From contig JAQYDI010000049.1 in the NCBI GenBank assembly GCA_028724245.1, forward strand, positions 1 through 36,224: a DNA stretch of 36,224 nt. The letters run 5' to 3'. The notes beneath the pieces were generated by a model. It was given only the letters and a program-made list of their open reading frames with translations, did not search any database and had not been told where the DNA came from. The DNA is from Lachnospiraceae bacterium (GTDB lineage: Bacteria; Bacillota; Clostridia; Lachnospirales; Lachnospiraceae). Below are positions 9,878-18,701 of this stretch, one piece after another. A program made the translations under genes and the position numbers. The first letter of the stretch is position 1, and each line of letters starts with the position of its first letter.

Positions 9878-9956
9878 ATGATAATCCCCAATCACGTAAC
9901 ATTGCTTTTCTGAATAATTACAAATATTAAATTTTTGTTACATTTATTACGTTTAC

Positions 9957-9984
9957 ATTATACCACATGAATAGTCCATGTCAA
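9957..9984 (-). promoter_or_regulatory. Promoter of the NlpC/P60 gene
   Basis: On the minus strand TTGACA (9979-9984) and TATAAT (9957-9962) are both perfect hexamers with a 16-bp spacer. The -35 hexamer overlaps the ribF stop codon (TGA, 9981-9983). The transcript would have an AT-rich leader of about 70 nt. Confidence 0.88.
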
Positions 9985-10910
9985 GTATGGAATTTCGACA
10001 GATATTTTTCTGCATTCCCCGCATCTTTGTGCATTTGTTCCTTTAAAACCTCTACAGAAGGAAATTTCTGCTCCGGCCTCTGAAAATGAAGCAGGCTGAC
10101 ACGGGCGAATTTTCCGTAAAAATTGCCGGAAGTATGGAGCAGATGCGTCTCCACACCAACAGCAAATTCACCGACTGTCGGCTTTCTGCCGATATTGGTT
10201 ACCCCCGGGTAACATTTCCCTTCCATCTGCGTAACGGAAGTATAAACCCCAAATGGAGGAAGCAGTTTCACAGCAGACGGAACCAGATTGATCGTGGGCA
10301 TGTCGATGGTTCTTCCCAGCTGCTGGCCGGTGAGAATAATACCCTCTACAGAAAAAGCATACCCCAGCATCCGATTGGCATCCTCCATCCGTCCTCCGGC
10401 GATAGCCTCCCGGATAGCGCTGCTGCTGATACGGATATCGTGATCATAGACCTCCTCGATCATCTGAAGTTCAAATCCACATTCACTGGAAAGACGTTCC
10501 AGCAGGCGGTAATCGCCAACACGGTTATGTCCGAACCGAAAATCCTTTCCGATTACGATACAGCAGGCATGAAGACGTTCCAGCAGAATGTTTCTGACAA
10601 AATCTTCAGCCTCCATATTTCGTATCTCTTCTGTGAACGGGCATTCGATCATCATATCAACACCCATGTTCTCCAGCAGCCGCCTCCGTTCCTCTCTCTC
10701 CAGAATACATTTGAAATGATCGCCGAATTTCCATAAAAGAAGTTCCGGACTGAACGTAAATGCCACTGTTTTACAGCCGTTTTCCTGTTTCATCAGCTTC
10801 AGCTTCTGAAAAAGCCGCTGATGTCCCCGGTGAAGGCCATCGAACTTTCCCAGCGTTACGATGGATCTCCCCTCCACTGCGGCAGACATCACATCTGTTA
10901 CGTATTCCAC
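9981..10910 (-). CDS. ribF: Bifunctional riboflavin kinase / FAD synthetase
   Basis: This enzyme phosphorylates riboflavin to FMN and adenylylates FMN to FAD. The N-terminal nucleotidyltransferase domain has TLGKFDGLHRGHQRL with the HxGH-like signature and ISSSAIREAI; the C-terminal kinase domain has MPTINLVPS and GVYTSVTQM. The frame is open back to a GTG at 10923-10925, but I place the start at the GTG at 10908-10910 (309 residues): GGAGG lies 8 bases before it, and the resulting N-terminus (VEYVTDV) fits the usual family beginning. It is the last gene of the rimP operon, 14 bases after truB with this start. Confidence 0.94.
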   Translation of the reverse strand: MEYVTDVMSAAVEGRSIVTLGKFDGLHRGHQRLFQKLKLMKQENGCKTVAFTFSPELLLWKFGDHFKCILEREERRRLLENMGVDMMIECPFTEEIRNMEAEDFVRNILLERLHACCIVIGKDFRFGHNRVGDYRLLERLSSECGFELQMIEEVYDHDIRISSSAIREAIAGGRMEDANRMLGYAFSVEGIILTGQQLGRTIDMPTINLVPSAVKLLPPFGVYTSVTQMEGKCYPGVTNIGRKPTVGEFAVGVETHLLHTSGNFYGKFARVSLLHFQRPEQKFPSVEVLKEQMHKDAGNAEKYLSKFHT

Positions 10911-10924
10911 TTTCTTATCCTCCA

Positions 10925-11809
10925 CTATAAAAACATTTTCAGAGGTTTGTAGTCTTTTCTGACGGGATCCGCCTCATATAAACCGACAAATGTACCGCTG
11001 CTGTCATACATGCGGACCTGATCCCCGGTCAAAATCTCCTCCAGCATATGTCCCTGCACCCGGTTCCCGTTGTGAATCAGAACGTCAAAAGGTTCTCTGG
11101 TGTGCACACAGGGCCGGTCGCGGAAGATTTCTTCCACCGTGACAATACAGGAATCCAGTTCTCCTGTGTCCCTTTTTTCCTCCAGTTCCCGCAGTGTAAT
11201 GGCATCCTCCAGACGGAAGCTGCCGACCCGGGTACGAACCAGAGACTCCATACATCCGCCGCAGCCCAGCGCCTGACCTATATCATGGCATAAAGTCCTG
11301 ATATAAGTCCCTTTTGAACAACTTACAGTCATGGTTACCCGCGGCAGTTCGATCCGGTCGATCGTCAGTTCATAGATTTCAACCGGTCTTGGCGCTCTCT
11401 CAATGGTCTTTCCTTCTCTCGCATACTCATACAGCTTTTTCCCGTTTACCTTTAAAGCAGAGTACATGGGCGGAATCTGCATGATCCTGCCCCGGAAAGA
11501 TGCAGCAGTCTGCATCACCTGTTCCTCCGTCACAGTAACCGGCCTCTGTGCAAGAACCTGTCCCGAAATATCCTGTGTGTCCGTTTCCAGTCCCAGAAGC
11601 AGCACAGCCTGATACGTTTTATCGTGATTCTCCAGCAGACTGCACAGCCGGGTGCCCTTTCCGATGCATACCGGAAGAACCCCTGTGGCATCAGGATCCA
11701 GCGTCCCCGTATGTCCGATTTTTTTCATATGAAGGATTCCTCTCATTTTTGCCACCACATCATGGGAAGTAAATCCTTTTTCCTTATAAATGTTGATCAA
11801 TCCATCCAT
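10925..11809 (-). CDS. truB: tRNA pseudouridine-55 synthase
   Basis: The 294-residue product begins MDGLINIYKEKGFTSHDVVA and has the TruB catalytic motif GHTGTLDPDATG with the nucleophile Asp38, then the RNA-binding YSALKVNGKKLYEYAREG and the C-terminal GTYIRTLCHDIG segment. It makes the universal pseudouridine 55 in the tRNA T-loop. It starts 11 bp after the DHH phosphoesterase gene and is part of the rimP-ribF cluster, as in many Firmicutes. Confidence 0.96.
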   Translation of the reverse strand: MDGLINIYKEKGFTSHDVVAKMRGILHMKKIGHTGTLDPDATGVLPVCIGKGTRLCSLLENHDKTYQAVLLLGLETDTQDISGQVLAQRPVTVTEEQVMQTAASFRGRIMQIPPMYSALKVNGKKLYEYAREGKTIERAPRPVEIYELTIDRIELPRVTMTVSCSKGTYIRTLCHDIGQALGCGGCMESLVRTRVGSFRLEDAITLRELEEKRDTGELDSCIVTVEEIFRDRPCVHTREPFDVLIHNGNRVQGHMLEEILTGDQVRMYDSSGTFVGLYEADPVRKDYKPLKMFL

Positions 11810-11820
11810 GAAAGAACCTC

Positions 11821-12849
11821 TTACAACGCAGGCAGAACGGCGCTGATTTCCGCAAGCAGCATGTCTATCAGACTGTCATAATCCATCCTGCAGTCAAAAC
11901 CGGCTGCCTGAACGTGCCCCCCGCCCCCATGGGCAGCGGCAATGGCACTGACATCCACCTGATGATTGGAGCGCAGGCTGACTTTAAAGCATCCGGATTC
12001 CATTTCATAAACAAAAACAGCTGCCTCAACACCATCCACAACTCTGAGCTGGTCGATAATGCCATTCATATCTCTTGTATCAGCGCCGTATTCTTTCATA
12101 TCTTTCTCCGTGATCACCGCATAAGCAATCCGGTCATGATCGGCGGTCTTCATGGTATTCATGGCCTTTCCGCAGATCAGTGTCTGTGCTTTCGTTCTGC
12201 CGTAATATGTCCGGTCAATAATTGCAGTATAATCAAACCCTTTTTCCATCAAATGACCTGCATAACACATGGTATCACAGGTCGTACTCCGGAATTTGAA
12301 TACACCGGTATCATGAACCACACCCAGATACAGGCATGCGGCACATTCGGTACCTATCTTGTCCATGTCCAGCAGCTGTCCCAGTGCCTCCGAGCAGGAA
12401 CTCAGACCACCTCTGATATAATTTTTCTGTGCAAAACCCTGATTGGTAATATGATGATCGATGCAGATCGTATACCGTGCGCGGTCAAGCAGCGCTTCCG
12501 CATCTCCCAGCCGCAGACGGTCGCTGGCATCGCATGTAATACACAGATCAAAAGTGCGGTTCATATCCATGGTATCCATGGGCTGAATCAGCTCTGTCCC
12601 GGAAAGACATCTGAAAGATTCAGAAAATTTCTGGAGACATACCTCCACATCAAGACCGGGCATATTATCCTGCAGATAATGATACAATCCCAGACAGCTC
12701 CCCACACAGTCGCCGTCCGGTCTGATGTGTCCGAGAATCACCACTGTTCTGACATCAGCCGGAATCATCTCCTCGATTTTCCAGCTTCCTGTATCCCCGC
12801 ATGATCCGGTACTACGGCTGTATTCTGCAAATTCATTCCGTTCTGCCAT
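11821..12849 (-). CDS. nrnA: DHH/DHHA1 phosphoesterase, NrnA-like oligoribonuclease/pAp phosphatase
   Basis: The 342-residue product has the DHH-family motifs GHIRPDGDCVGS, CIDHHITN and, in the C-terminal DHHA1 domain, GGGGHVQAAGF. NrnA enzymes degrade short RNA oligomers and remove the 3' phosphate from pAp; the position after rbfA and before truB is the typical one. The frame runs back to 13005 inside rbfA, but the ATG at 12847-12849 is supported by GAGGAA 8 bases upstream in the end of rbfA and lies 4 bases after the rbfA stop. Confidence 0.92.
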   Translation of the reverse strand: MAERNEFAEYSRSTGSCGDTGSWKIEEMIPADVRTVVILGHIRPDGDCVGSCLGLYHYLQDNMPGLDVEVCLQKFSESFRCLSGTELIQPMDTMDMNRTFDLCITCDASDRLRLGDAEALLDRARYTICIDHHITNQGFAQKNYIRGGLSSCSEALGQLLDMDKIGTECAACLYLGVVHDTGVFKFRSTTCDTMCYAGHLMEKGFDYTAIIDRTYYGRTKAQTLICGKAMNTMKTADHDRIAYAVITEKDMKEYGADTRDMNGIIDQLRVVDGVEAAVFVYEMESGCFKVSLRSNHQVDVSAIAAAHGGGGHVQAAGFDCRMDYDSLIDMLLAEISAVLPAL

Positions 12850-12853
12850 GGGC

Positions 12854-13306
12854 TTATTCCTCTTCTTCCTGTTCGTCCGGACCTTCTTCTGCTTCATATA
12901 CCTCTTCAGCATCTGTGTCTGCTTCATCTCCCTCACCGGCAGCTTCCGCTTTCTCACCTGCGTGCAGTTCATCCAGAATATGTGCAATATGGATACCATG
13001 TTCAATAGACTGATCCAGCCGGAAAATAATCTCCGGTGTGTTTCTCAGATTCACGCTTCTGGCAAGCTTTGTCTTGATATAGCCGGAAGCATTTTTCAGA
13101 CCGGCCAGTGTATCATTTGCTTCCTTTTCACTGCCAAGCACACTGATATATGCTTTGCAGGTCTTCAGATCCGGAGCAACCTCCACAGATACCACAGAAG
13201 TCATCATATGAATTCTGGGGTCCTTCAATTCATTGCGGATGATATTGCTTAATTCCTTTTTCACTTCTTCATTGATCCGGATATTTTTAATACTGTTTTT
13301 CCTCAA
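12854..13306 (-). CDS. rbfA: Ribosome-binding factor A with an acidic tail
   Basis: RbfA binds immature 30S subunits and helps 16S rRNA 5'-end maturation. The 150-residue product shows the KH-like fold pattern IRINEEVKKELSNIIRNELK, VSVEVAPDLKTCKAYISVLG and LRNTPEIIFRLDQSIEHG. About 30 C-terminal residues after the core are almost all Glu, Asp, Ala and Gly (ending EEGPDEQEEEE), an extension with no counterpart in the core domain. The start is TTG at 13304-13306, supported by AAGGAG 6 bases upstream. A terminator-like hairpin separates it from infB. Confidence 0.94.
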   Translation of the reverse strand: MRKNSIKNIRINEEVKKELSNIIRNELKDPRIHMMTSVVSVEVAPDLKTCKAYISVLGSEKEANDTLAGLKNASGYIKTKLARSVNLRNTPEIIFRLDQSIEHGIHIAHILDELHAGEKAEAAGEGDEADTDAEEVYEAEEGPDEQEEEE

Positions 13307-13332
13307 AATATTCTCCTTATGAAATATGAGAT

Positions 13333-13367
13333 AAAAAGGCTGATCATGAAATCTGTTCCGATCAGCC
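13333..13367 (-). terminator. Terminator-like hairpin between infB and rbfA
   Basis: On the minus strand GGCTGATC (13360-13367) pairs with GATCAGCC (13338-13345) across a 14-nt loop and is followed by TTTTTAT. It lies in the 114-bp gap after infB. It may reduce expression of the downstream rbfA-nrnA-truB-ribF genes relative to infB, or act as an attenuator. Confidence 0.7.
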
Positions 13368-13420
13368 CTGTTTATTACAACCTGTATTCTGTCCGAGCAG
13401 AGATATCTCCCTGTATCGAA

Positions 13421-16000
13421 CTATCTGGGAACTTCAACCATCTGATATGCTTCGATGGTATCCTCCTCCCGGATATCATTGTGGCCTTCCAGAACGATAC
13501 CACATTCATAACCGGCTGCCACTTCCTTCACGTCGTCCTTGAAACGCTTCAGGGAAGCCATATCGCCGTCGAAGAGCAGGTCTGTACCTCTCATGACACG
13601 GCACTTGCAGCCTCTGATAAACTTACCATCCGTTACATACGTACCGGCGATCGTGCCCACACCGGAAGCCTTGAAGGTCTGGCGGATAACACCGTGACCG
13701 ATTACCTTCTCCTCGAATACGGGATCCAGCATACCCTTCATGGCTGCTTCCACATCGGCAATTGCCTGATAAATAACACGGTACAGACGAACATCAACCT
13801 TCTCGCGCTCTGCGATTGCTCTGGCCGTTGCATCGGGACGCACATTGAAGCCGATAATGATCGCATTGGAAGCAGAAGCCAGATTTACATCAGATTCATT
13901 GATGGCACCTACGCCGCCATGGATCACCTTAACGATAACTTCCTCATTGGACAGCTTCAGCATACTCTGTTTTACAGCCTCTACGGACCCCTGCACATCA
14001 GCTTTGATGATCAGATCCAGTTCCTTCAGGCTGCCTGCCTGGATCTGTGAGAACAGATCGTCAAGAGACATCTTGCCTTTGGTTTCCTCGATCATCTTTT
14101 CTCTGCTTTCGGAAATAAATGTTTCCGCAAAGCTTCTTGCATCCTTTTCATTGTCTGTTACAACGAAAATCTCACCTGCACCGGGCACATCATTAAGACC
14201 CAGTACAGCTACCGGCTTGGAAGGTCCTGCTTCCTTTACACGTCTGTCATTCTCATCCAGCATGGCTCTTACTTTACCATAGCAGGAGCCGACTGCAATG
14301 GAATCACCCACATGCAGCGTACCCTTCTGTACCAGAACGGTTGCCACGGGACCGCGACCCTTATCCAGCATGGCTTCGATTACGAGACCTCTTGCATTGC
14401 GGTTGGGATTTGCCTTCAGTTCCTTTACTTCAGCTGTCAGCAGAATCATCTCCAGCAGTTCGTCGATACCTTCACCTGTATGTGCGGACACCGGTACGAA
14501 AATGGTAGAACCGCCCCAGTCTTCCGGAATCAGTTCATATTCGGTCAGCTCCTGTTTTACACGCTCCACATTGGCGCTGGGCTTATCGATCTTATTCACA
14601 GCAACGATGATTTCCACACCGGCTGCCTTGGCATGGCTGATTGCTTCCACAGTCTGAGGCATAACACCGTCATCAGCTGCAACTACCAGAACGGCAATAT
14701 CCGTGGATTTCGCACCGCGCAGACGCATGGCAGTAAACGCTTCATGTCCGGGTGTATCCAGGAAAGTGATCTTCTGACCGTTGCATTCTACCATGTAGGC
14801 ACCGATATGCTGCGTAATACCGCCTGCTTCTCTGGAAATTACGTTAGTCTTACGGATTGCATCCAGCAGGGAAGTTTTACCATGGTCAACATGACCCATA
14901 ACGCAGACAACGGGAGGTCTTTCAACCAGAGTATCTTCCGGATCCTCCACATCCTTCAGCAGTTCCTCCAGAACATCTACCTTAACTTCCTTTTCACACA
15001 GATAATCAAAATCAAGAGCAATACTTTCTGCTGTATCGTAATCAACCTCCTGATTGATCGTCACCATCTGACCTGCCATAAACAGCTTCTTCACGATTGC
15101 GGAAGGCTGCATCTTCATCTTCTCAGCCAGTTCTTTAATGGTAATGCTTTCAGGAAGTACCAGTGTCTTCACTTCCTCTTCCTGCTTTGCTGCCTGTTTA
15201 ACAGGTTTCTTCAGATTGGATTTCTCCAGTTTCTTCAGATTATCTTCACGTTCCTTCTTGCTGTATCTGTCTTTGGAACGGTTATCCTGCTTTTTATTCT
15301 GTTTGCCGGAAGCCTGAGAAGGTTTTACGTAGGAATCCTGACGGATCATACCGCCGCCCTGACTGCTGCTTCTGCGGTCGCCGCCAAAGCTTCTTCCGCC
15401 TTCGGAACGTCCTCCGGAATTCCTTCTGTCACCATTCTGACGATTGCCGCCATCCTGACGTCTGTCATTGCTGCCGAAAGATCTTCTCTCACCGTCCTGA
15501 CGTCTCTCTCCGTTATTGTAAGAACGTCTTTCCCCATTGTTCTGGCGGTTTCCTCCGTCCTGACGTCTCTCTCCGTTATTGTAAGAACGTCTTTCTCCGT
15601 TGTTCTGGCGGTTTCCTCCGTCCTGACGTCTCTCTCCGTTATTATAAGAACGTCTTTCTCCATTGTTCTGGCGGTTTCCTCCGTCCTGACGTCTCTCTCC
15701 GTTATTATAAGAACGTCTTTCTCCGTTGTTCTGGCGGTTTCCTCCGTCCTGACGCTTTTCTCCGTTGTTATAAGAACGTCTTTCTCCGTTGTTCTGGCGG
15801 TTTCCTCCATCCTGACGTCTTTCCCCGTTATCAGAACGGCTGCCGGCTTCCTGACCGCTTCTTTCAGATGCCGGACGATTATTCTTAACTGCTTTTGACT
15901 GAGCACTGTTCTGGGGACGGAATACAACTGCACGCTTCTTCGGTGCAGCGCCTTCCTGATTTCCTGTTTTCTTACCTGTTTCTTCTATACTGTTACCCAA
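13421..16000 (-). CDS. infB: Translation initiation factor IF-2
   Basis: IF-2 is the GTPase that brings initiator tRNA to the 30S subunit and promotes subunit joining. The 859-residue product has an Arg/Asn/Gly-rich disordered N-terminus (30-250), one IF2_N-type domain ([20 protein letters not shown]), the G domain with GHVDHGKT (369-376), DTPGHEAF and NKID, and domains II to IV. The start is TTG at 15998-16000 with GGAG 10 bases before. Only 64 bp separate it from the upstream gene, so the N-terminal IF2_N copy found at the very start of many bacterial IF-2 proteins is absent here. A 63-bp coding repeat occupies residues 58-170. Confidence 0.96.
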   Translation of the reverse strand: MGNSIEETGKKTGNQEGAAPKKRAVVFRPQNSAQSKAVKNNRPASERSGQEAGSRSDNGERRQDGGNRQNNGERRSYNNGEKRQDGGNRQNNGERRSYNNGERRQDGGNRQNNGERRSYNNGERRQDGGNRQNNGERRSYNNGERRQDGGNRQNNGERRSYNNGERRQDGERRSFGSNDRRQDGGNRQNGDRRNSGGRSEGGRSFGGDRRSSSQGGGMIRQDSYVKPSQASGKQNKKQDNRSKDRYSKKEREDNLKKLEKSNLKKPVKQAAKQEEEVKTLVLPESITIKELAEKMKMQPSAIVKKLFMAGQMVTINQEVDYDTAESIALDFDYLCEKEVKVDVLEELLKDVEDPEDTLVERPPVVCVMGHVDHGKTSLLDAIRKTNVISREAGGITQHIGAYMVECNGQKITFLDTPGHEAFTAMRLRGAKSTDIAVLVVAADDGVMPQTVEAISHAKAAGVEIIVAVNKIDKPSANVERVKQELTEYELIPEDWGGSTIFVPVSAHTGEGIDELLEMILLTAEVKELKANPNRNARGLVIEAMLDKGRGPVATVLVQKGTLHVGDSIAVGSCYGKVRAMLDENDRRVKEAGPSKPVAVLGLNDVPGAGEIFVVTDNEKDARSFAETFISESREKMIEETKGKMSLDDLFSQIQAGSLKELDLIIKADVQGSVEAVKQSMLKLSNEEVIVKVIHGGVGAINESDVNLASASNAIIIGFNVRPDATARAIAEREKVDVRLYRVIYQAIADVEAAMKGMLDPVFEEKVIGHGVIRQTFKASGVGTIAGTYVTDGKFIRGCKCRVMRGTDLLFDGDMASLKRFKDDVKEVAAGYECGIVLEGHNDIREEDTIEAYQMVEVPR
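15491..15829 (-). repeat. 63-bp coding minisatellite in infB
   Basis: Four complete copies of a 21-residue unit ([20 protein letters not shown] plus Q) and partial copies at both ends cover residues 58-170 of IF-2. The DNA copies are nearly identical, with a few silent changes and one Arg/Lys change, which suggests recent expansion. The encoded stretch is rich in Arg, Gly and Asn and resembles an RNA-binding RG-rich linker. Confidence 0.92.
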
Positions 16001-16064
16001 TTAGAGTTCACTCCATTCTTTCAAAAATACGTATCAGATTGTATGATTTCTCATCCGATCTGAA

Positions 16065-16379
16065 TTATTCACCTGATACCTGCGCGCATTTTTCAATGCC
16101 TGCTGCCAATCCGCTGTCTGTAACTGCTGCGGAAGCCCGAAGCTCACAGCCAATGGCATGCCCCAGTGTTTCCTTTGTTCCGGTAAAGATCAGCGGAAGT
16201 TGATAATAAGTACACATATCTGTAAAATTCTTTCTGGTATTGTCTGATGCATCCTCTGCAACGATAACCAGATATGCTTTACCGGATTTGACCGCTTTTT
16301 CCACACTGAATTCTCCGCTGACCACCTTACCGGCCCGTCTGGCAAGCCCCAGCATGGACAGAGTCTTATTCTGTTTCAA
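16065..16379 (-). CDS. L7Ae/L30e-family ribosomal protein (YlxQ type)
   Basis: The 104-residue product begins MKQNKTLSMLGLARRAGKVV and has SVEKAVKSGKAYLVIVAEDAS, the typical L7Ae/L30e/S12e/Gadd45 fold signature. Such YlxQ proteins are K-turn RNA binders encoded between ylxR and infB in Firmicutes; the exact RNA target is not settled. The start overlaps the end of ylxR by 14 bp, indicating translational coupling. Confidence 0.88.
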   Translation of the reverse strand: MKQNKTLSMLGLARRAGKVVSGEFSVEKAVKSGKAYLVIVAEDASDNTRKNFTDMCTYYQLPLIFTGTKETLGHAIGCELRASAAVTDSGLAAGIEKCAQVSGE

Positions 16380-16644
16380 TTTCCTTCATCTCCTCTTTCA
16401 GCTGTTCATAAACCTCTGCAGGTATTGCACAGGAAAAAGAACGCTCCAGACCTCTGCTTTTTATTGCACGCTCCAGACATGCGCCGGATGGACAGATATA
16501 TGCACCCCGGCCGTTCTTTCTGCCTGTCGCATCAATCATGAACTGCTGATCCGGTGTTCTGATCACGCGGATCATCTCTTTTTTATTCTTCATTTCCCTG
16601 CATCCGACACATTGACGCATGGGAATCTTCTTTTTAACTGCCAT
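16366..16644 (-). CDS. ylxR: YlxR/RnpM RNA-binding protein
   Basis: The 92-residue product carries the YlxR signature RQCVGCREMKNKKEMIRV and GRKNGRGAYIC. In Bacillus subtilis the family member has been described as a modulator that binds RNase P RNA. The frame extends back to 16788 inside nusA, but the ATG at 16642-16644 has GGAGG 5 bases before it and gives the usual family length. It sits between nusA and the L7Ae-type gene, the standard order. Confidence 0.92.
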   Translation of the reverse strand: MAVKKKIPMRQCVGCREMKNKKEMIRVIRTPDQQFMIDATGRKNGRGAYICPSGACLERAIKSRGLERSFSCAIPAEVYEQLKEEMKEIETE

Positions 16645-16681
16645 CAATACCTCCGATATCCCGGAAAATCTCAGCTGCCGA

Positions 16682-17911
16682 CTATTCCTCTGTAAATTCC
16701 GGCGCTTCCATGCTTTCCTCTTCCATATCCTGAACTTCGCTGAAATCCGGTTCTGCGCCGTCATTCTCTTCACCGAAAGCATCCACACCTGAAATCACTT
16801 CGGAAGCATCTTCCGCATCCTGATAACCGATATACTCATCGTCTCTGTTCAGACCTTCGATTTCATCAAACAGACCACACTCTCTTGCTTCGGTCTCACT
16901 CTTGATGTCGATCTTGTATCCGGTCAGCTTTGCTGCCAGTCTTGCATTCTGTCCAACCTTACCGATTGCCAGGGACAGCTGATTATCCGGTACGATAACC
17001 TGAGCGGATTTCTCTTCTTCATCTGCAATAACGCAGATAACCTGAGCGGGATTCAGAGCATTCTCAATTAAAATGGCGGGATTTTCATTCCAGTTGATGA
17101 TATCCACCTTTTCACCGCAGAGTTCTCTGACAACTGCATTGACACGCTCGCCGTTCATACCGACACATGCGCCGACTGCATCTACATTGGGATCGTTGGA
17201 CCATACAGCCATTTTTGTTCTGGATCCTGCTTCTCTGGCAATACCCTTAATCTCAACGGTACCGTCCTTTACTTCCGCAACCTGCATTTCAAACAAACGT
17301 TTTACCAGTTCCGGATGGGTACGGGAAACCTGAATTCTGGGGCCCTTGCTGGTAGCCTTTACCTCCAGAATATATACCTTAATTCTCTGGGTAGGCTCAA
17401 AATGTTCCGTGCGCACCTGCTCATTCTCCGGCAGAATCGCATCGCACTTGCCGATATTCACACTGATATTATTGCCAACTGTACGCTGGATGATACCGGT
17501 CACAACTTCCTTTTCCATGGCATAGTACTGGTCAAACAGCACTTTTCGCTCTTCCTCGCGGATTTTCTGTAAAATAACATTCTTGGCAATCTGTGTGGAA
17601 ATACGTCCAAAATCCTTTGATTTAACCGGCACGTAAGCCATATCGCCAAGATAGTTCTGAGGATTCAGTTTTCTGGCATCTTCCAGACTGATCTGCATCA
17701 GCGGATCCTCTACGGCCTCAACCACTTCTTTCTCCGCATATAAACTGTATTCACAGGTTTCCCGATTCATAAATACCTTGATATTGTCCGCGCGTCCAAA
17801 ATGACTTTTACACGCCTGAATCAGGGAATTCTCAATCGCATCAAGCAATACATCCTTACTGATATCCTTCTCTTTTTCCAGAACTGTAAGGGCCTCTAAT
17901 AACTCATTCAT
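16682..17911 (-). CDS. nusA: Transcription termination/antitermination factor NusA
   Basis: NusA binds RNA polymerase and modulates pausing, termination and antitermination. The 409-residue product has the N-terminal polymerase-binding domain ([20 protein letters not shown]), an S1 domain (about 130-200), and two KH domains with [18 protein letters not shown] and [21 protein letters not shown] strongly acidic tail of about 40 residues follows. ATG at 17909-17911 is chosen because AGGAGG lies 10 bases before it; a nearer ATG is out of frame and stops after four codons. It directly follows a small ORF that begins at the rimP stop. Confidence 0.96.
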   Translation of the reverse strand: MNELLEALTVLEKEKDISKDVLLDAIENSLIQACKSHFGRADNIKVFMNRETCEYSLYAEKEVVEAVEDPLMQISLEDARKLNPQNYLGDMAYVPVKSKDFGRISTQIAKNVILQKIREEERKVLFDQYYAMEKEVVTGIIQRTVGNNISVNIGKCDAILPENEQVRTEHFEPTQRIKVYILEVKATSKGPRIQVSRTHPELVKRLFEMQVAEVKDGTVEIKGIAREAGSRTKMAVWSNDPNVDAVGACVGMNGERVNAVVRELCGEKVDIINWNENPAILIENALNPAQVICVIADEEEKSAQVIVPDNQLSLAIGKVGQNARLAAKLTGYKIDIKSETEARECGLFDEIEGLNRDDEYIGYQDAEDASEVISGVDAFGEENDGAEPDFSEVQDMEEESMEAPEFTEE

Positions 17912-17928
17912 TTTCCATTGTCCTCCTT

Positions 17929-18069
17929 TTAACAATTTCTGCAGCTGTTCCAACCGGGGTATAAAATCCATATATTCTTCAGCACCTCTGCCAGCTGCCG
18001 GGGTCTATATTCACGGAAATCCCTCAGATCAGGATTTCCTCTCTCATAATCCAGCATCAAAAAATCCAT
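17929..18069 (-). CDS. Candidate small protein between rimP and nusA (46 residues)
   Basis: An ATG (18067-18069) overlaps the rimP stop as TGATG and opens a 46-codon frame that ends with TAA at 17929-17931, immediately before the nusA ribosome site. The product begins MDFLMLDYER, has a charged amphipathic middle (YRPRQLAEVLKNIW) and ends PGWNSCRNC. The 1-base overlap is typical of translational coupling, and the frame neatly fills a gap that would otherwise be empty. I recognise no family. It could be a chance ORF, since no separate ribosome site is visible; the composition looks protein-like. Confidence 0.45.
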   Translation of the reverse strand: MDFLMLDYERGNPDLRDFREYRPRQLAEVLKNIWILYPGWNSCRNC

Positions 18070-18545
18070 CAGAAGTCAAATGCCAGACGGATCAGCGCGA
18101 TCATCGCCCGGTCAAAAACCACTTCTTCTTCCTGACCTTCTTCTCCTGTTTCAATGGTAACCGTCTGTGCATCAAATGCTTTCAGAATACCGGTATACTC
18201 TTTCTTTTTATTGAGCGCTTTAAAAAGTCTGACTTCCACTTCTTCACCCAGACTTCTGGCAAAATCCCTGTCTTTTTTCAACGGACGGCCAAGTCCGGGG
18301 GAACTGACTTCGAATATATACGCTTCATCAATATAATCTTCTCTGTCCAGCACATCATTAAATTCACGGCTGATCACTTCACAGTCATCAACAGTAATTC
18401 CACCCTCTTTATCGATATAGACTCTGAGGTACTTTGTACTGCCTTCCTTGACATACTCCACATCCACAAGTTCAAAATCATGTGCTTCAATCATGGGAGC
18501 AATCAGCTCTTCTGTCTGTTTCTCAACTAATTCACGTTTTGCCAA
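18069..18545 (-). CDS. rimP: Ribosome maturation factor RimP
   Basis: RimP helps assemble the 30S subunit. The 158-residue product has the family pattern ELVDVEYVKEGSTKYLRVYI, DKEGGITVDDCEVISREFND and FEVSSPGLGRPLKKDRDF. It is the first gene of the operon that runs to ribF. The start is TTG at 18543-18545 with AGGA about 10 bases upstream. A leader of roughly 120 nt with a strong hairpin precedes it. Confidence 0.95.
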   Translation of the reverse strand: MAKRELVEKQTEELIAPMIEAHDFELVDVEYVKEGSTKYLRVYIDKEGGITVDDCEVISREFNDVLDREDYIDEAYIFEVSSPGLGRPLKKDRDFARSLGEEVEVRLFKALNKKKEYTGILKAFDAQTVTIETGEEGQEEEVVFDRAMIALIRLAFDF

Positions 18546-18616
18546 TATAGCGCTTCCTTTCTTTCTGTGTTCTGTCCGGCTGCCGGTTCATTCCCGGAAC
18601 CTGCCGATGCAAACGA

Positions 18617-18642
18617 AAAGAGTGAACTTTCGTTCACTCTTT
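18617..18642 (-). promoter_or_regulatory. Hairpin in the rimP operon leader
   Basis: On the minus strand an 11-bp perfect stem (AAAGAGTGAAC / GTTCACTCTTT) is closed by a GAAA tetraloop and followed by TCGTTT. It lies between the rimP promoter and start. The tail is only moderately U-rich, so it could be an attenuator or a stable leader structure. NusA-dependent control of nusA operons is known in Bacillus, which makes this position suggestive. Confidence 0.6.
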
Positions 18643-18668
18643 CCCGACAACCAGTATGCTTCTTCTAT

Positions 18669-18697
18669 ACATTAGCACAATTGGTTTGAAAATGCAA
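18669..18697 (-). promoter_or_regulatory. Promoter of the rimP-ribF operon
   Basis: On the minus strand TTGCAT (18692-18697) and TAATGT (18669-18674) are separated by 17 bp. The -35 starts 5 bp after the stop of the upstream exonuclease gene (18702-18704). Confidence 0.6.
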
Positions 18698-18701
18698 TAG
18701 T

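Noticed and set aside
9895-9950. Several TGTAA(A/C/T) motifs in the NlpC/P60 leader, resembling WalR half-sites
   Set aside because: The characteristic 5-bp spacing between hexamers is not met and the motifs lie downstream of the -10 in AT-rich DNA.
11821-13005. Longer start of the DHH phosphoesterase frame (13005) and of nusA (17971), ylxR (16788) and dltA (32309)
   Set aside because: These extensions run into neighbouring genes or lack ribosome sites; internal starts with strong Shine-Dalgarno sequences fit the family lengths.
15491-15829. Regularly spaced repeats that might suggest a CRISPR array (also 22631-22894)
   Set aside because: The units are contiguous, in frame and without unique spacers; they encode peptide repeats.
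14312-15898. A 528-codon plus-strand frame opposite infB with repetitive [12 protein letters not shown]-like units
   Set aside because: It is the mirror of the infB coding minisatellite; infB has all GTPase motifs, so this frame is a shadow.
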